Notes under the pieces: model-generated
The model's database searches: none
Told to the model about the DNA's origin: nothing
The model's input: the letters and a program-made list of their open reading frames with translations, nothing else
Shown: piece after piece, positions 12,705 through 23,600 of the stretch
How the letters are laid out: each line of letters begins with the position of its first letter
Position numbering within the stretch: the stretch's first letter is position 1
From: Saururus chinensis
Taxonomy: Eukaryota > Streptophyta > Magnoliopsida > Piperales > Saururaceae
Length of the DNA: 64,000 nucleotides
Direction of reading: 5' to 3'
Assembly: GCA_035235625.1 (NCBI GenBank)
Contig: CP141146.1
Span: 23,306,501 to 23,370,500 of the forward strand
Made by a program: the position numbers and the translations under genes

Positions 12705-13192
12705 TTATATTGTCTTCTATTGATCAACGGCTAGGGAGATTCGTCATATGGCCAAGTGAAGCAGGAGAAAGCCAAAACACCGATTTAGCGGGATGTGGCC
12801 GGCTAGAATAGAGGGACAGCGGCAATGGAGATTATCAAATTGTTGGAGGAGGGGGGAAAGGTGGCCGCAATATATGTCTCCAGTTGTCAAATGACTGCCG
12901 CAATGAGATCTCCGGAGTGGATAGCGAAGGATGGAACAAAATGGAACTTTCTCTACAATACCGGAGGAGCGAAAAATGGGACACGATGACCGATAGCGGA
13001 GAAGAAGAGGGTGATGGAGGGGATATAAAAGGCTAGATGAGGGGTTGCCGGAAGGGAATGTGATTCACGTATCGGTCGATAGTGGTCATGATCGCCAGAG
13101 GGAAAACCAATTTCTAATTTCGGATGCAACCGGAGGTGAAGTCAGGTCGTCACATTTTATTTCCATTGCCCTAAGGGTATTATCGGAAATTC
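12705..13192. promoter_or_regulatory. Likely leader/promoter region of the Ulp1 gene
   Basis: Higher-GC stretch between the start codon at 12704 and the terminal repeat. On the minus strand it would hold the 5' UTR and promoter. No firm TATA box or coding signal is seen on that strand. The + frame at 13045-13254 runs into the TIR and looks like chance. Confidence 0.35.
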
Positions 13193-13305
13193 AAGCATGT
13201 GTGTGGGCAAGTGGAATGTGCGTAAGTCTATTTTTGCAAAATCAACTTTCCTAGCCTAAAAGTGTATTTCCGACATTTGTTGAGTCTATTTCTAAAAATT
13301 TTTCC
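13193..13305. repeat. Right terminal inverted repeat of the Kaonashi-type MULE
   Basis: About 75% similar by eye to 16985-17096 of the neighbouring non-autonomous MULE: both have TAAGTCTA, TTTTGCAAAA, CATTTGT.GAGTCTATTT and an A/T-rich tip ending TTTTC. The exact last base is uncertain by one or two. Confidence 0.7.
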
Positions 13306-13556
13306 TTCTACTGCTGCATTTACCTAAAATGGAAGGATATGCATCAACGAAAAGTAATCAAAACAAACAATGAGGCTAGCACAAGAGAGCACAAAATAAG
13401 GAGCTATCTAAAATGTGATTCTTGTTTGTAGTTTTTCCTTCAATTTATAACCTTTAAATGGACAAGGCAATGACCATTATCATCTTTATGTGATTTTTCT
13501 TCCTCCTAAATATTTGTAGATAAATAAAACACAATGAAATCGCTCGTAAGGAATAC

Positions 13557-14045
13557 CTCAAACAAAGTTAAGTCACTTCCTCCAGTGATATTCCACACGA
13601 TCCCAGTGGCCCTTTCAATGCCAATATCTAGCAAAGGTGACTGAATAGCATTTGGTGCAGCATCTCTTGCCCTAGGCGATTAATGGGAAAGTGTCAATCG
13701 TCTCAGAAAGACATAACTGAAACAGAAGAAATGCCTTGTGGAAGATGTCTTTGGCAAATGGAGTTGCCCTAGGCGATTAAAGGGATATTCCCTGAGTAAA
13801 AATAAGTTTGTTTTGTTTTATTTTCTTTTTTTGCCTCTTTGGCTTGGGACTAAACCAGGAAAGTAAACCTAATTGGTTTATGTTACATCTCACACATGCG
13901 CACGCAAAAGAGAGAGAGGGGAATACTGACATTGTTGAGACAGTAATCACATATACTACTCCTTAGGAAGGAAGGAAGTCTATGCATTACCAGTTGCAGT
14001 TCCTATTCCCTACAAAGAAGAGCCAGCATTAACCAGTCCAGGAAA
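13557..14045 (-). pseudogene. FtsZ2-like: FtsZ2 (plastid division GTPase) pseudogene, two exons
   Basis: Plastid FtsZ2 forms the division ring inside chloroplasts. Exon 13671-13557 is fully open and reads [20 protein letters not shown] then [18 protein letters not shown], the conserved C-terminal core of plant FtsZ2, ending at a donor GAG|GTATTC. The upstream exon 14045-13991 follows a TTTCAG acceptor and reads FPGLVNAGSSL, stop, GIGTATG. Compared with FtsZ2, the residues between GLVN and NAGSSL are missing (a deletion of about a dozen codons), and the Met before GIGTATG is a TAG stop. Exon phases do not fit cleanly. The next downstream exon would lie to the left, where the MULE ends at 13305. 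It is either a decayed host locus split by the MULE or a fragment carried by a transposon. Confidence 0.82.
13668..13785. repeat. Direct repeat TGCCCTAGGCGATTAA.GGGA
   Basis: A 21-bp motif occurs at 13668-13688 and again at 13765-13785 with one change, ~97 bp apart. It sits at the acceptor side of the last FtsZ2-like exon, so one copy may be a duplicated splice region. Confidence 0.7.
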
Positions 14046-14863
14046 CTGAAAATTACATAGCAAACTCGCCAATCAAAAACAGTATTAAAAATGGGCCAGT
14101 ATAATAGAATAATTATTCTGGAGGGAGTGTTTGTTTGTGTATTTACTTCTACTTTTTATTTGTGCATTTGAATAATGGTCTGTTCTTATTTGAAGTATAA
14201 TGAATATATCTGTGTAAACTCCCTTTAACATCCCATCATGCAATTGATGTTGAAGCGACTACAAATCTTTTACACTCAAGCCAGTTAGTTTTTCACCCTT
14301 CAACTGTTTGTCAGTCAAATGAGGATCTCATAATAGATGCTAGTTTCTATCAGCCAAAAAACGAAGTATCCAACTGGCCAATATCTTTTTTGATGAATAA
14401 CTAGTCAATTTTATATCTAATCCAAACCACAAATTGTTACAGCTTTTAGACAGGCTTACAAGATCATCATTCTCAGCTTCCTATTTTTGTCCTTTAAGTG
14501 ATAAAATTTCCTTCAACTATTTGCTCAGCACTTGTGAAAAAGGATTAATTAAAAGGGACTATCAAACAAAAATTAATTGAAGGACTAACATAGTAATTAA
14601 AAAATCAAAATAAAAGCCCCTCATAACTATGGTGAAATAGCTATTTCACCAAATCAAACCTTGCATAGGGAACATACACTCTTGATCACCAACACAACAT
14701 AATTATCCTATCGAAAGTGCACTAAAAAAAATCATAGTCAGATGAAGCTCTCCTACTTGGCAAGTAGAATGTAGAAAAATTCAGACAAGTGTTTCAAATA
14801 ACTACGCTGAAATCAATTACACCTCAACCAAGTTTACTCTGCAGATTTGTTCTATTGCAATTT
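14046..14863. other. No gene recognised
   Basis: AT-rich DNA between the FtsZ2 fragment and the non-autonomous MULE. No further FtsZ exon, open frame or repeat was recognised on either strand. Confidence 0.5.
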
Positions 14864-14873
14864 AGTGCAAAAC

Positions 14874-17096
14874 ATTCAATTTTAAAAATAGACTCCACAA
14901 ATGTCAGAAATACAAAATTAGGCAAGGAATTCCAGCTTTGCAAAATTAGACTTAGGCACATGTGAAACTCCCACACATACGGTGCAAAATGGCATATATG
15001 CCCTTTCTTATAATAAACTCCCCTCCTCGATTCCACTTTTGGCATCTGGGTGATTGCAGTCCTCTCTCGCCGGAGATCGCCAACTAGATCCGCCTCTCCC
15101 CAGCCCCATCCCTCCCTCTGCAATCTCCTCCTCCACCACTGTGCAATCACAACCACTGTCCCGCTACTCTAACTCTCCTCTCCCGGCCTACTGATAAAGG
15201 AATGCGCACCTCGTCTAGGCGATCCTCCTCTCTTGTGCCCCCCTCTCTCATCATGCAAATGAGAAGAATTGATCATCATAAAAAAACTAATGAGAAGCTC
15301 ATAAAATGATGCTGTTTATTCTCTATCATTTATTAAGATATATGCCCCACTCAAATAGAAAAAAAAACAACTTCTGTGACCAACCCATATTGATCTAAAG
15401 AATTTTTTCCATACATGAATACAGAAATCTATTCCCTGTCACAAAAAAAAATGAAGAAAGAATCCAAAAATTGATGCAAAAAACATGCTGGGAGAGGAAG
15501 CAGTCGGACAAAATTCTTCCTATTGTCAAAGAGAATATTAGTAAACAGCCTCCCTCCAAATCCACTATTTAGAAAATATTTTCTCTTGCACTTAAATTAA
15601 AACCACCATAGGCTCATTTGAAGTCCTTAGCAGAGACATAATCATCACACATATATTAAGCATTAAGTCCAACAAGATAATGAACTCAACCATAATATGA
15701 ACTACTTGGCAACTATAAACACTGATTGCAAATTATAATCAATGATTGCAACTAAATATTATGGAATCATTACATGAACAGAGCTACAATACAAAAAAGT
15801 AGAATTGAAAAGGTAGTAGTGATATCACGCAGAAGTAAAAATTATACATGATAATTTGCCATAAAGGAGAACCTAAAAGAAACAACCATGCCAAAGACCC
15901 AAAAAATCACAATGCAGAGGAACTCTTACCACAACCCAACCTGGCCAGCAAAACAAATATGAAAACTCAAGAAAACAGAACCTGAGAAAATAAAAAGAAT
16001 TACACAGCAAGCAAAGCAAATATTTCTGGGCAAGCAAATCATAAAGTATCTATTTAACAAAACATAGAGAAAATCATGTAGAAAAAAATTAAATGGATGT
16101 ATTTGTGCAGGAATTGTATGCAATTTTATACAGGTTTATATAATTAATGACAGAAATATAAAGGAGAACCTAAAAGAAACAACAGTGACAAAGACCAAAA
16201 AAATCACAATGCAGAGGAACCCAACGTGGCCAGCCAAACAAATATTGAAACTCAAGAAAATAGAACCTGAGAAAATAAAAAAAATTACACAACAAGCAAA
16301 GCAAATGTTTATGGACAAGCATATAATAAGTTTCTATTTGACAGAACATAGAGAAAATTATTTGCTGTGAGCAACTTACAGTTTTCAGTTAGACAAATGC
16401 AAATATTTGCTGTGAAATCACAGCTAGTACAAACATTCAAACAATATCGTAAATAATTCATGGATACACTTCTGAGTGGAAGCAATCATATCAAAGAAAA
16501 TTATAGCACCTATTCTGAGCTAAAAATCATTGAAACTACCTTAATATTTATTTGGTTATGCAAAAAATAAGGGATCAGGGATCTTACCTAGCCAATTGAT
16601 TATGAATCCCAAGCTTCAGAGGGCCAACGGATGAAAGCTACACCAAGGGCGCAAAGGCAATGAAAATCTGCCGGAGGATGGGACCGTGAGTGTGGGTAGA
16701 GGTAGGACAGAGGAGTGGGAGAGAGGGGGGGCATGAGAGAGGAGGATCACCTAGACGAGGTGCACATTCCTTTATCAGTAGGCCAGGAGAGGAGAGTTAG
16801 AGTAGCGGGACATTGGCTGTGACTGCACATAGGTGGAGGAGGAGATTGCGGAGGGAGTGATGGGGCTGGGGAGAGGCGGATCTGGTTGGCAATCTCCAGC
16901 GAGAGAGGACTGCAATCACCCAGAAGCCAAAAGTGGAATCGAGGAGGGGAGTTTATTAAGAGAAAGGGCATATATGCCATTTCGCACCGTACGTGTGGGA
17001 GTTTCGCATGTGCCTAAGTCTAATTTTGCAAAACTAGAATTACTTGCCTAATTTTGTATTTCTAACATTTGTGGAGTCTATTTTTAAAAAATTTTC
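14874..17096. mobile_element. Non-autonomous MULE with long TIRs
   Basis: A 2.2 kb element bounded by a 10-bp direct repeat AGTGCAAAAC (14864-14873 and 17097-17106), the size expected of a MULE TSD. Left TIR 14874-15255 and right TIR 16711-17096 are near-complementary over ~385 bp, e.g. TAGACTCCACAAATGT at left against ACATTTGTGGAGTCTA at right. The interior (15256-16710) has no coding region, only A-rich DNA and an internal duplication. The outer ~110 bp resembles the terminus of the Kaonashi-type MULE at 13193-13305, so its transposase is the likely driver. Confidence 0.88.
15863..16360. repeat. Internal direct duplication in the non-autonomous MULE
   Basis: Unit 1 (15863-16076) and unit 2 (16158-16360) both start AAAGGAGAACCTAAAAGAAA and end near ACATAGAGAAAAT, with small indels. 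The frames across them are A-rich chance frames. Confidence 0.8.
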
Positions 17097-17106
17097 AGTG
17101 CAAAAC

Positions 17107-17473
17107 ATAAGACATAAACATAAAACACAGGTTTTCTTAACACAAACATTAAAATAGAATTCATGTAAAATTAAATGAAACAAATAGTTGAATTAATTAG
17201 CTTCCATCCACACTCTCCAATTGAAAGAAAATTCAACTTAAAAAATCAAATATAAGACAAAGGAATCAACAATATTATACTTCAAACCAATGCGCATAAG
17301 TCCCAGCCAGAAACATAGACATATGTTGTCCATGGTCAACATGGAACCACAACCACAAGCTGTGAAAGTTGCCTGTTTTGTGTGTAATATTGTATTAGAG
17401 GGTGATTCTCTGTCTATCAACCAGGCGCTTCAATGTCCATATACCTTCTAACTCCGTGTAATTGTTCTAGAAC

Positions 17474-17517
<44 letters not shown>

Positions 17518-17639
17518 CTGAGGGAGAGAAGTTGGGCATATCACGTATCAAAAACATTATTTTTCTCTTACCCACTACAGTTGGTAGATGCAAATATTCA
17601 AATGAGGAAAGACGGTCATTCAATCAACATATTCGCTAC
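17107..17639. other. No gene recognised; holds a GA microsatellite
   Basis: AT-rich stretch between the MULE TSD and the first recognisable TNP2 codons. The minus-strand frame at 17417-17623 is driven by the GA tract. Confidence 0.5.
17475..17517. repeat. (GA)n microsatellite
   Basis: About 21 uninterrupted GA units. Confidence 0.95.
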
Positions 17640-20600
17640 CATTGTCATCATCGATAAAATCATCTGCATTGGGATCTGGGAGTCGATGCATTTGTGGGTC
17701 AGCATCAACAAAGGTCCCATCAACCCCATCTCTTGCCCAAGCAATTGAATTGTCGTCTTCTTCGGTATCGAGTTCATGTGTCTTTATTGTTAAAACACTG
17801 TCACCAATTTCACAGCCTCATATTTTTTCTTTTTATTTATCAATCACAACCAATGAAAAGATTCTCCATGTGCTAGCCTTGGGTTAGTTAACCAGCTGTC
17901 CCTTTGCATACCAGATTTGACCAATATATCTCCGGAATTATGAATTTTGTCCTGACATAGTGAATGTATCCACGGAAGTCTTCTTTTTAATGCCACTAGA
18001 ATTGTTTCAATCCGAATTATACATAGAAAGATATGGTCGAAATACTAAGGCTGTGTCAATATGTCCAAATCAGCTTCTTCCCGAATTTAGTTATCTTAAT
18101 GCAAATATGAAATCCAACTGGCTTACAAGGTTGTGTTCGACCATTCCATGCATGTTTAGACCATTAGGAGCCCATTATTTACTCTTAGATAGTGTTAGGT
18201 AGTTAGACTTCACTTTCTCTTCTACTTGGATACTGTTGAAGCCTGTTTAGACACGTAAACATAACTAAGGTCCAACTCACCTATTCAAATATAAATAGCC
18301 CAAACAAGTATTGAATTAATACAAAATATGACTGTAATTCAATATTTTAAAGCATTTAATTGAACATTATTTTAGTTCATCACAAACACATCAAATTGAT
18401 CCATAGGTTTGGTCTTCACCACAATGTTCCACGTAGGTTGGAGGGGATCTTCTACATACAACACTTGTTTAGCTTGGGATGCCATCACATGTGGATCATG
18501 ACTCAGTCATTATTGAACAAGAGCCTCATGAAGTTCACAAGAGTGAACCCAAGCTCGTTAATCTTGAGACCTCTTCCTTGCGCAACGTCTACCTAATCAC
18601 ACTTAAACAAGACGAACTTGTATGTAGGAGAATATGAGACCTTGATTATATCAATTAACTGACCAGAATAGGTTAAAACATGTGTTATTGGTGTCACGGC
18701 CCGGATTTTTAAACGCATTTTTAAATAGCACGAATGGTAAGTAGCTAGAATTTTTTTTTCTTTCTTAAATATAAAACAAACCTTTCGATTAAATATCCAG
18801 GTCATGATAACTCGGGTTCATAAATATGGATATCAAATCATATGATATTATTTAATGTCTGAATATTCATAAAGAATAGCTCATTCATCTAAGTACAAGT
18901 CCGTCATCCATCTAAAAATAAATAACAAGTTGACTCTCACGCTAAAGGTACACTTAAGTACCAGAGTTGTAGACACAAAGAAACTTTATCCTATACGCAT
19001 CAATCTTAGTCTCACTCGTTGTCACCTAAAAAACCTACAACAAAGCAAACCAAACAACAACCACAACCACAATTAAGCATCTCCACCTTCAAGAGAAGAG
19101 CTTCCAAAGGACAAAAGATTTTATTAATATTTTTTGGATTGGGCCAACATCACCCGATGTTAGTTGCCTATGTACTTATCAAACAACATCTCCAATATTT
19201 CCAACAAGATCGGATAGACGTAGTTCTGTCAAGAAACTACTCTATCCTAAGATGAATTGCAATGCTTAGGTATTTTTAACCAACTTACATTTTAGTAAGT
19301 CCTTTATTCGTTCCACTTGTCTAATTAACAAGCAATATTAAACAATGTTATTAATTTTCTCACATCCCTTGTTCGATAATTAATACTATCAAATCTATAA
19401 CTCGGAGATGACTTGCCCCTCGAGAAATCTGCAAACAAAAGACTCCAACCTTGGAGTAGACTGCTTAATAGCAGCTTGACCCAAATCCCCAGGGCTCTCA
19501 ATTGCCTGCTACAAATCTGGAGAAGAGGATCCCAACTATGCTCATGGACACAGATTGACAAGGAGTATAAGCCTTCCATGATGCTCATACAACTCTGCTT
19601 TTCGTACATACTAAATAGCCCTGGGAAGACCTGTGGGAGACCTGCGGTAAAGACCCTCTGGTCAATACCCAAACCGTCGTGGCGATGGAGAAGCATATTG
19701 CATTCTCCACCATCCCAACTCTGGGAGAAAATGTCTTATAAGACATTACTAATGTATCCGTGGAAGCCTCAAGTCCTTATTACCATTGACTCCCCCAAAC
19801 ATCTAAAACTTAGACTAGATTATTTCCATCCAGTCAAGTAACCGCTCAACCATTTGGGTCCTTTTCACTTTGTGAATCGGTCCAAATAAATAGCTCATCC
19901 ATTGAACTATGACTCCGAGAACATCCCGTAACCACCCTTGGTTCATTAACCAAGATAAAATTCTATGTCAGGGCCCCATTCACTCCATGAACCGGTCCCA
20001 AACCCTATTGAGGGTATTTTAGTCATTATCTTAATTTAGGTGTTCTCCCCCCAATCCAACGACAACCAAAATCTCTTGATTAGTCTTTATTAACCTTAAG
20101 TTACTGATATAACTTAATGCATCAATAACAAAATCATGTAGCAAATTAAGCAACGTAAATAACATGCAGACATACAAGTGCATAAATAACAAACAAAGGC
20201 CTATTGCACTCATTTGCAGGGCTAGGGCTTAACTAGTTCAAGCCCAAGAGTGTAAACAACTCTAATGCATCCCGCGTTTTACATATATAACACTCTAGTC
20301 GATCGATGTACTCGATTGTAGACACGTGTAATATGCTACATTAAACCTTGAGAATTAGGGTTCTTCCCCTTGCTTCCCATGACACTGTGACCTGTTAAGG
20401 TCTTCGTGTCTCTTTTTGGTCACACCCTGTCCTTTTGAAGTCACTTAACATCACTATAGCATACCATAATGCTTGGTAGTCAGGTTATTAGTTTCGGCAA
20501 ACAGAGTACAATGCCCCTAAGGGCATTAGGGTAATTTTACCACCTAGGGTATGTTACCCTCCCTCGGGTCATTCTAGTCATTACACTACCTTTTTATGTA

Positions 20601-23600
20601 TTTTAAGTCATAATCCTCTCAGGAGGCTCCACTCTCAAACTGACCCGCACTTCCATTCACACGAATGTGGGCGGATCCACTCAAAGGGGTATTTCTGTCA
20701 TTTGGTTTGAGGCCTTAATGACATCAAATAAGTCCAAAATTCAACTCAAGGGTACTACTAGCCTTCATGGAATCTATGTAATTTTCCTGGCATGTGACGG
20801 GGTCGTGAACCCCTTGAACCGATCCAGGTTATCTTTATGATTTTTTATTAACCCTAGGGGCAAAATGGTCAATTACCTATTCACTGGGATTTTTCCTCAC
20901 CAAAAGGTTTATCTTATAATTAGGTTACCTATTAAACTCTCACTGAGAATTTTCCTAATTTTGCCATCAACTCATAGGCCCCTGAACCAGAGCTTCGAAC
21001 TCGGGTAAGTTAATATTATAGGGTAATTAACTAATAGGGGTAAAAAGGTTATTTTATAGTCCCTTGAATATTTCCCGGGCTTGAAACTCAGTCAGAATAA
21101 TCCCACACCTCTCCTGGTTTATGAGTAATTTTCTAGGATTTGTTTGACATATTTATCCCCCTGAACTGGACTTGGTTCACATCCTTCATTTATTTCTCTT
21201 TTAATAAAAAAAAAAAACCGGACCGGTTTGAATCGGGTCGACAACCTGCAAAGCGGGTTGTCTTCCCCGCGTTCGGCCAGAGGCGAAAATGCCTCTAGCG
21301 GCACCACCCCTGGCCGCCACGGTGGGGTGGCGGGCTGGGCTGCACAGGATCGCCGCCAAGCGGCGATTCCGTTGAGCCGGGGGCCGCTGCCTCTCAGTGG
21401 CCGGCAGTGGGCCAATCGGCCACCCCTTTTTTCAAAAAAAAAACCCGGCGATGGTGATGCAATGGAAGCCGCCACGGCCAGCCAATAGGCCGGGCTTGAT
21501 CTAATTGCCATCTTCCGGCTGTTCCTTTTGCCCTGGTCCATCTTCCGGCCGGCGGCTGCGTCCTGCCGCCACAAGTTCCATTTTTTTTTCTCTGTAACGA
21601 ATTGGCGGTCTGCACAGTGGCAGCCAAAACTGCTGCCGCCAAGGCCGTCGGTGCCATGGCCAATGCGGCTGAAGCCAGTACAGCCCTTGCCCTCCGACAG
21701 GTCCGGCCAAAATTTAATTTACTGTTCATATGAATAATATTTTGCATAAATCACTATTTTTGCAGAAATCACTATTATTTTCATTCAAATCAGTTAATAA
21801 AATCCATAATAATCGCAACTTGAAATCCTACCTCCATGACTGAGTTGACGTCGATCCACCGCTGTTGAAGCTTTACCGTAAAATTCCCTCAGCCGCTCCT
21901 CCTCCTTCTCTCTGTTGTCCCCCTAAAAAGCCCTAATTAATTCTTTTTATAGGCATGGGATTAGGGCTCCTAATCCCATGAGAAATTTCGCCAAAACTCC
22001 CCCAATTAGGCCACTTAAATTATAATTTCGGAATGCTAAATAATCGGGCCCACAAAATGACTTAAACGGCCCAGTTGCATGTTTAAATTGGGTAAAAGGG
22101 CCCTATACAATGTGTTCAACTTTGCATAATTGTATCTCTCTTATCTGGACTCCGATTCACGCATTGTTTGTGGCATTTTGAAGCTCTTTCTGTCTATTAT
22201 CCATCCATATAGGATTCAGCCACCAATTCTAACTGATGATAAAATTATTCTCATGAGAAGATCAAGGGGTCCCATACCCTAATTTTCCCGTGGAAGACTT
22301 CGGGAATTTAGAAAATTCCCGGATGTTACAATTGGTCTTCTATCACATGGACTTGCATAACTATTAGTTTCTGCAATGACAGAAAATGCCATTGTTCTTA
22401 GTTTTCTCATGCATGCATGTCCTTCTCCCATTTTCAAAACTTATAGCCATTGATCGTGTAGGTACTTAGTTTATTAACACACAGACATGGGCCATCAGAT
22501 AGCACTTGGATGCCTTCAAATAATTGCTATCTTGCAGATCTTAATTCATGTATCTAAATGTTAAAATAATAAAAATTAGAAATTGGGGCCCATTCATTTG
22601 AACTATTAAGATGTTATCATTCCTAAATTGAAAGATACTTACATGCGCTTTGAGCCAGGAGGGAAAATCCTTGTGAATTTTTTGAAATTCATGAGGTCAT
22701 GTTCTCCGTGGTTTGGTTGCTCAAAGGTATATAAAGTGTTTACTACATGCACATAAAACTATTAATTTAACCTATTCAAAAAATTTTCAAGTGTTGCATA
22801 TTTACATTCTGAAGTCTTCACAAACTTACTCTATGTATGATTGTACTAAGTCATGGTTCATTATGATATATCGATGTGCCTGCTTCACTCAACCTCACTC
22901 AACTTGTAGTGTGTGGCATCCTTCAAAACATGGGTCTCGGGATTTCTCAATTGTTAGTTAAAGCTTGTATCTACAACTTCCTTCAAGTACCTTGAACAAA
23001 ATGTGAGGCATTCACCTGCAATATACTCTTCTGCTATAGAAGCTCCTGGATACACTTTATTCTGCACATACGATTTAAGTGTTGCAAGGTATCTACATAC
23101 AAATAACAATTATTAATATCACTCCTCAAGTATGACATATAAAATTAATTTAGTTGTAATGCCTACCTTTCAATGGGGTACATCCATTAGTAATATTGTA
23201 CAGGTCCACCAAGCAAAGCCTCTAATGCCAAGTGCATAGGGAGATGAACCATTACATCAAAAAATGATGGAGGGAAGATGCATTCTAACTGATATAGAAC
23301 AAGAGGAATTTACTTATCCAATCTTTGTAAGTCTTCCTACTCTACTGACTTTGGAACATAGTTCCTTGAAGAATGCACTCAGCTCTGTTAATGGGACAGA
23401 GACATTCTTTGGTAGGATCCCACGTACAGCTAGGGGCAAATATTATTATAATATGACATATGTATCGTGGCTCTTCAAACTTGACAGTTTACGATTTGTG
23501 GCATCGACACGTCTTGAGATGTTGGAAGTGTAACCATCAGGTGTCTTTAAAGTCTTAATGATCTTGCAAAATGTTTCCTTCTCAGTACTCAATGAATAAC

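Larger units (their letters stand above)
2758..13305. mobile_element. Kaonashi-type MULE (mudrA plus Ulp1), left end outside window
   Basis: Two convergent genes define it: a mudrA-like transposase on + (3387-6531) and a DUF1985/Ulp1-peptidase gene on - (7301-12704). This is the known arrangement of Ulp1-carrying MULEs (Kaonashi elements, described in Arabidopsis and other plants). The right terminus at about 13193-13305 matches the TIR of the non-autonomous MULE at 14874-17096 over ~110 bp, ending TCTAAAAATTTTTC. The matching left TIR is not in the window because the LTR at 1-2757 interrupts the element. Both genes carry stops or frameshifts, so this copy is probably dead. Confidence 0.8.

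Noticed and set aside
13045-13254. Plus-strand 69-codon frame
   Set aside because: It runs through the MULE leader and terminal repeat and has no motif.
17573-17580. CACTACAG as the left end of the TNP2 CACTA element
   Set aside because: Followed by TTGGTAG rather than the A-rich TIR, with no subterminal repeats; it would also leave no room for the 3' part.
21119-21747. Overlapping 117-151 codon frames as a gene
   Set aside because: GC-rich block inside a solo LTR; frames open on both strands with no domain.
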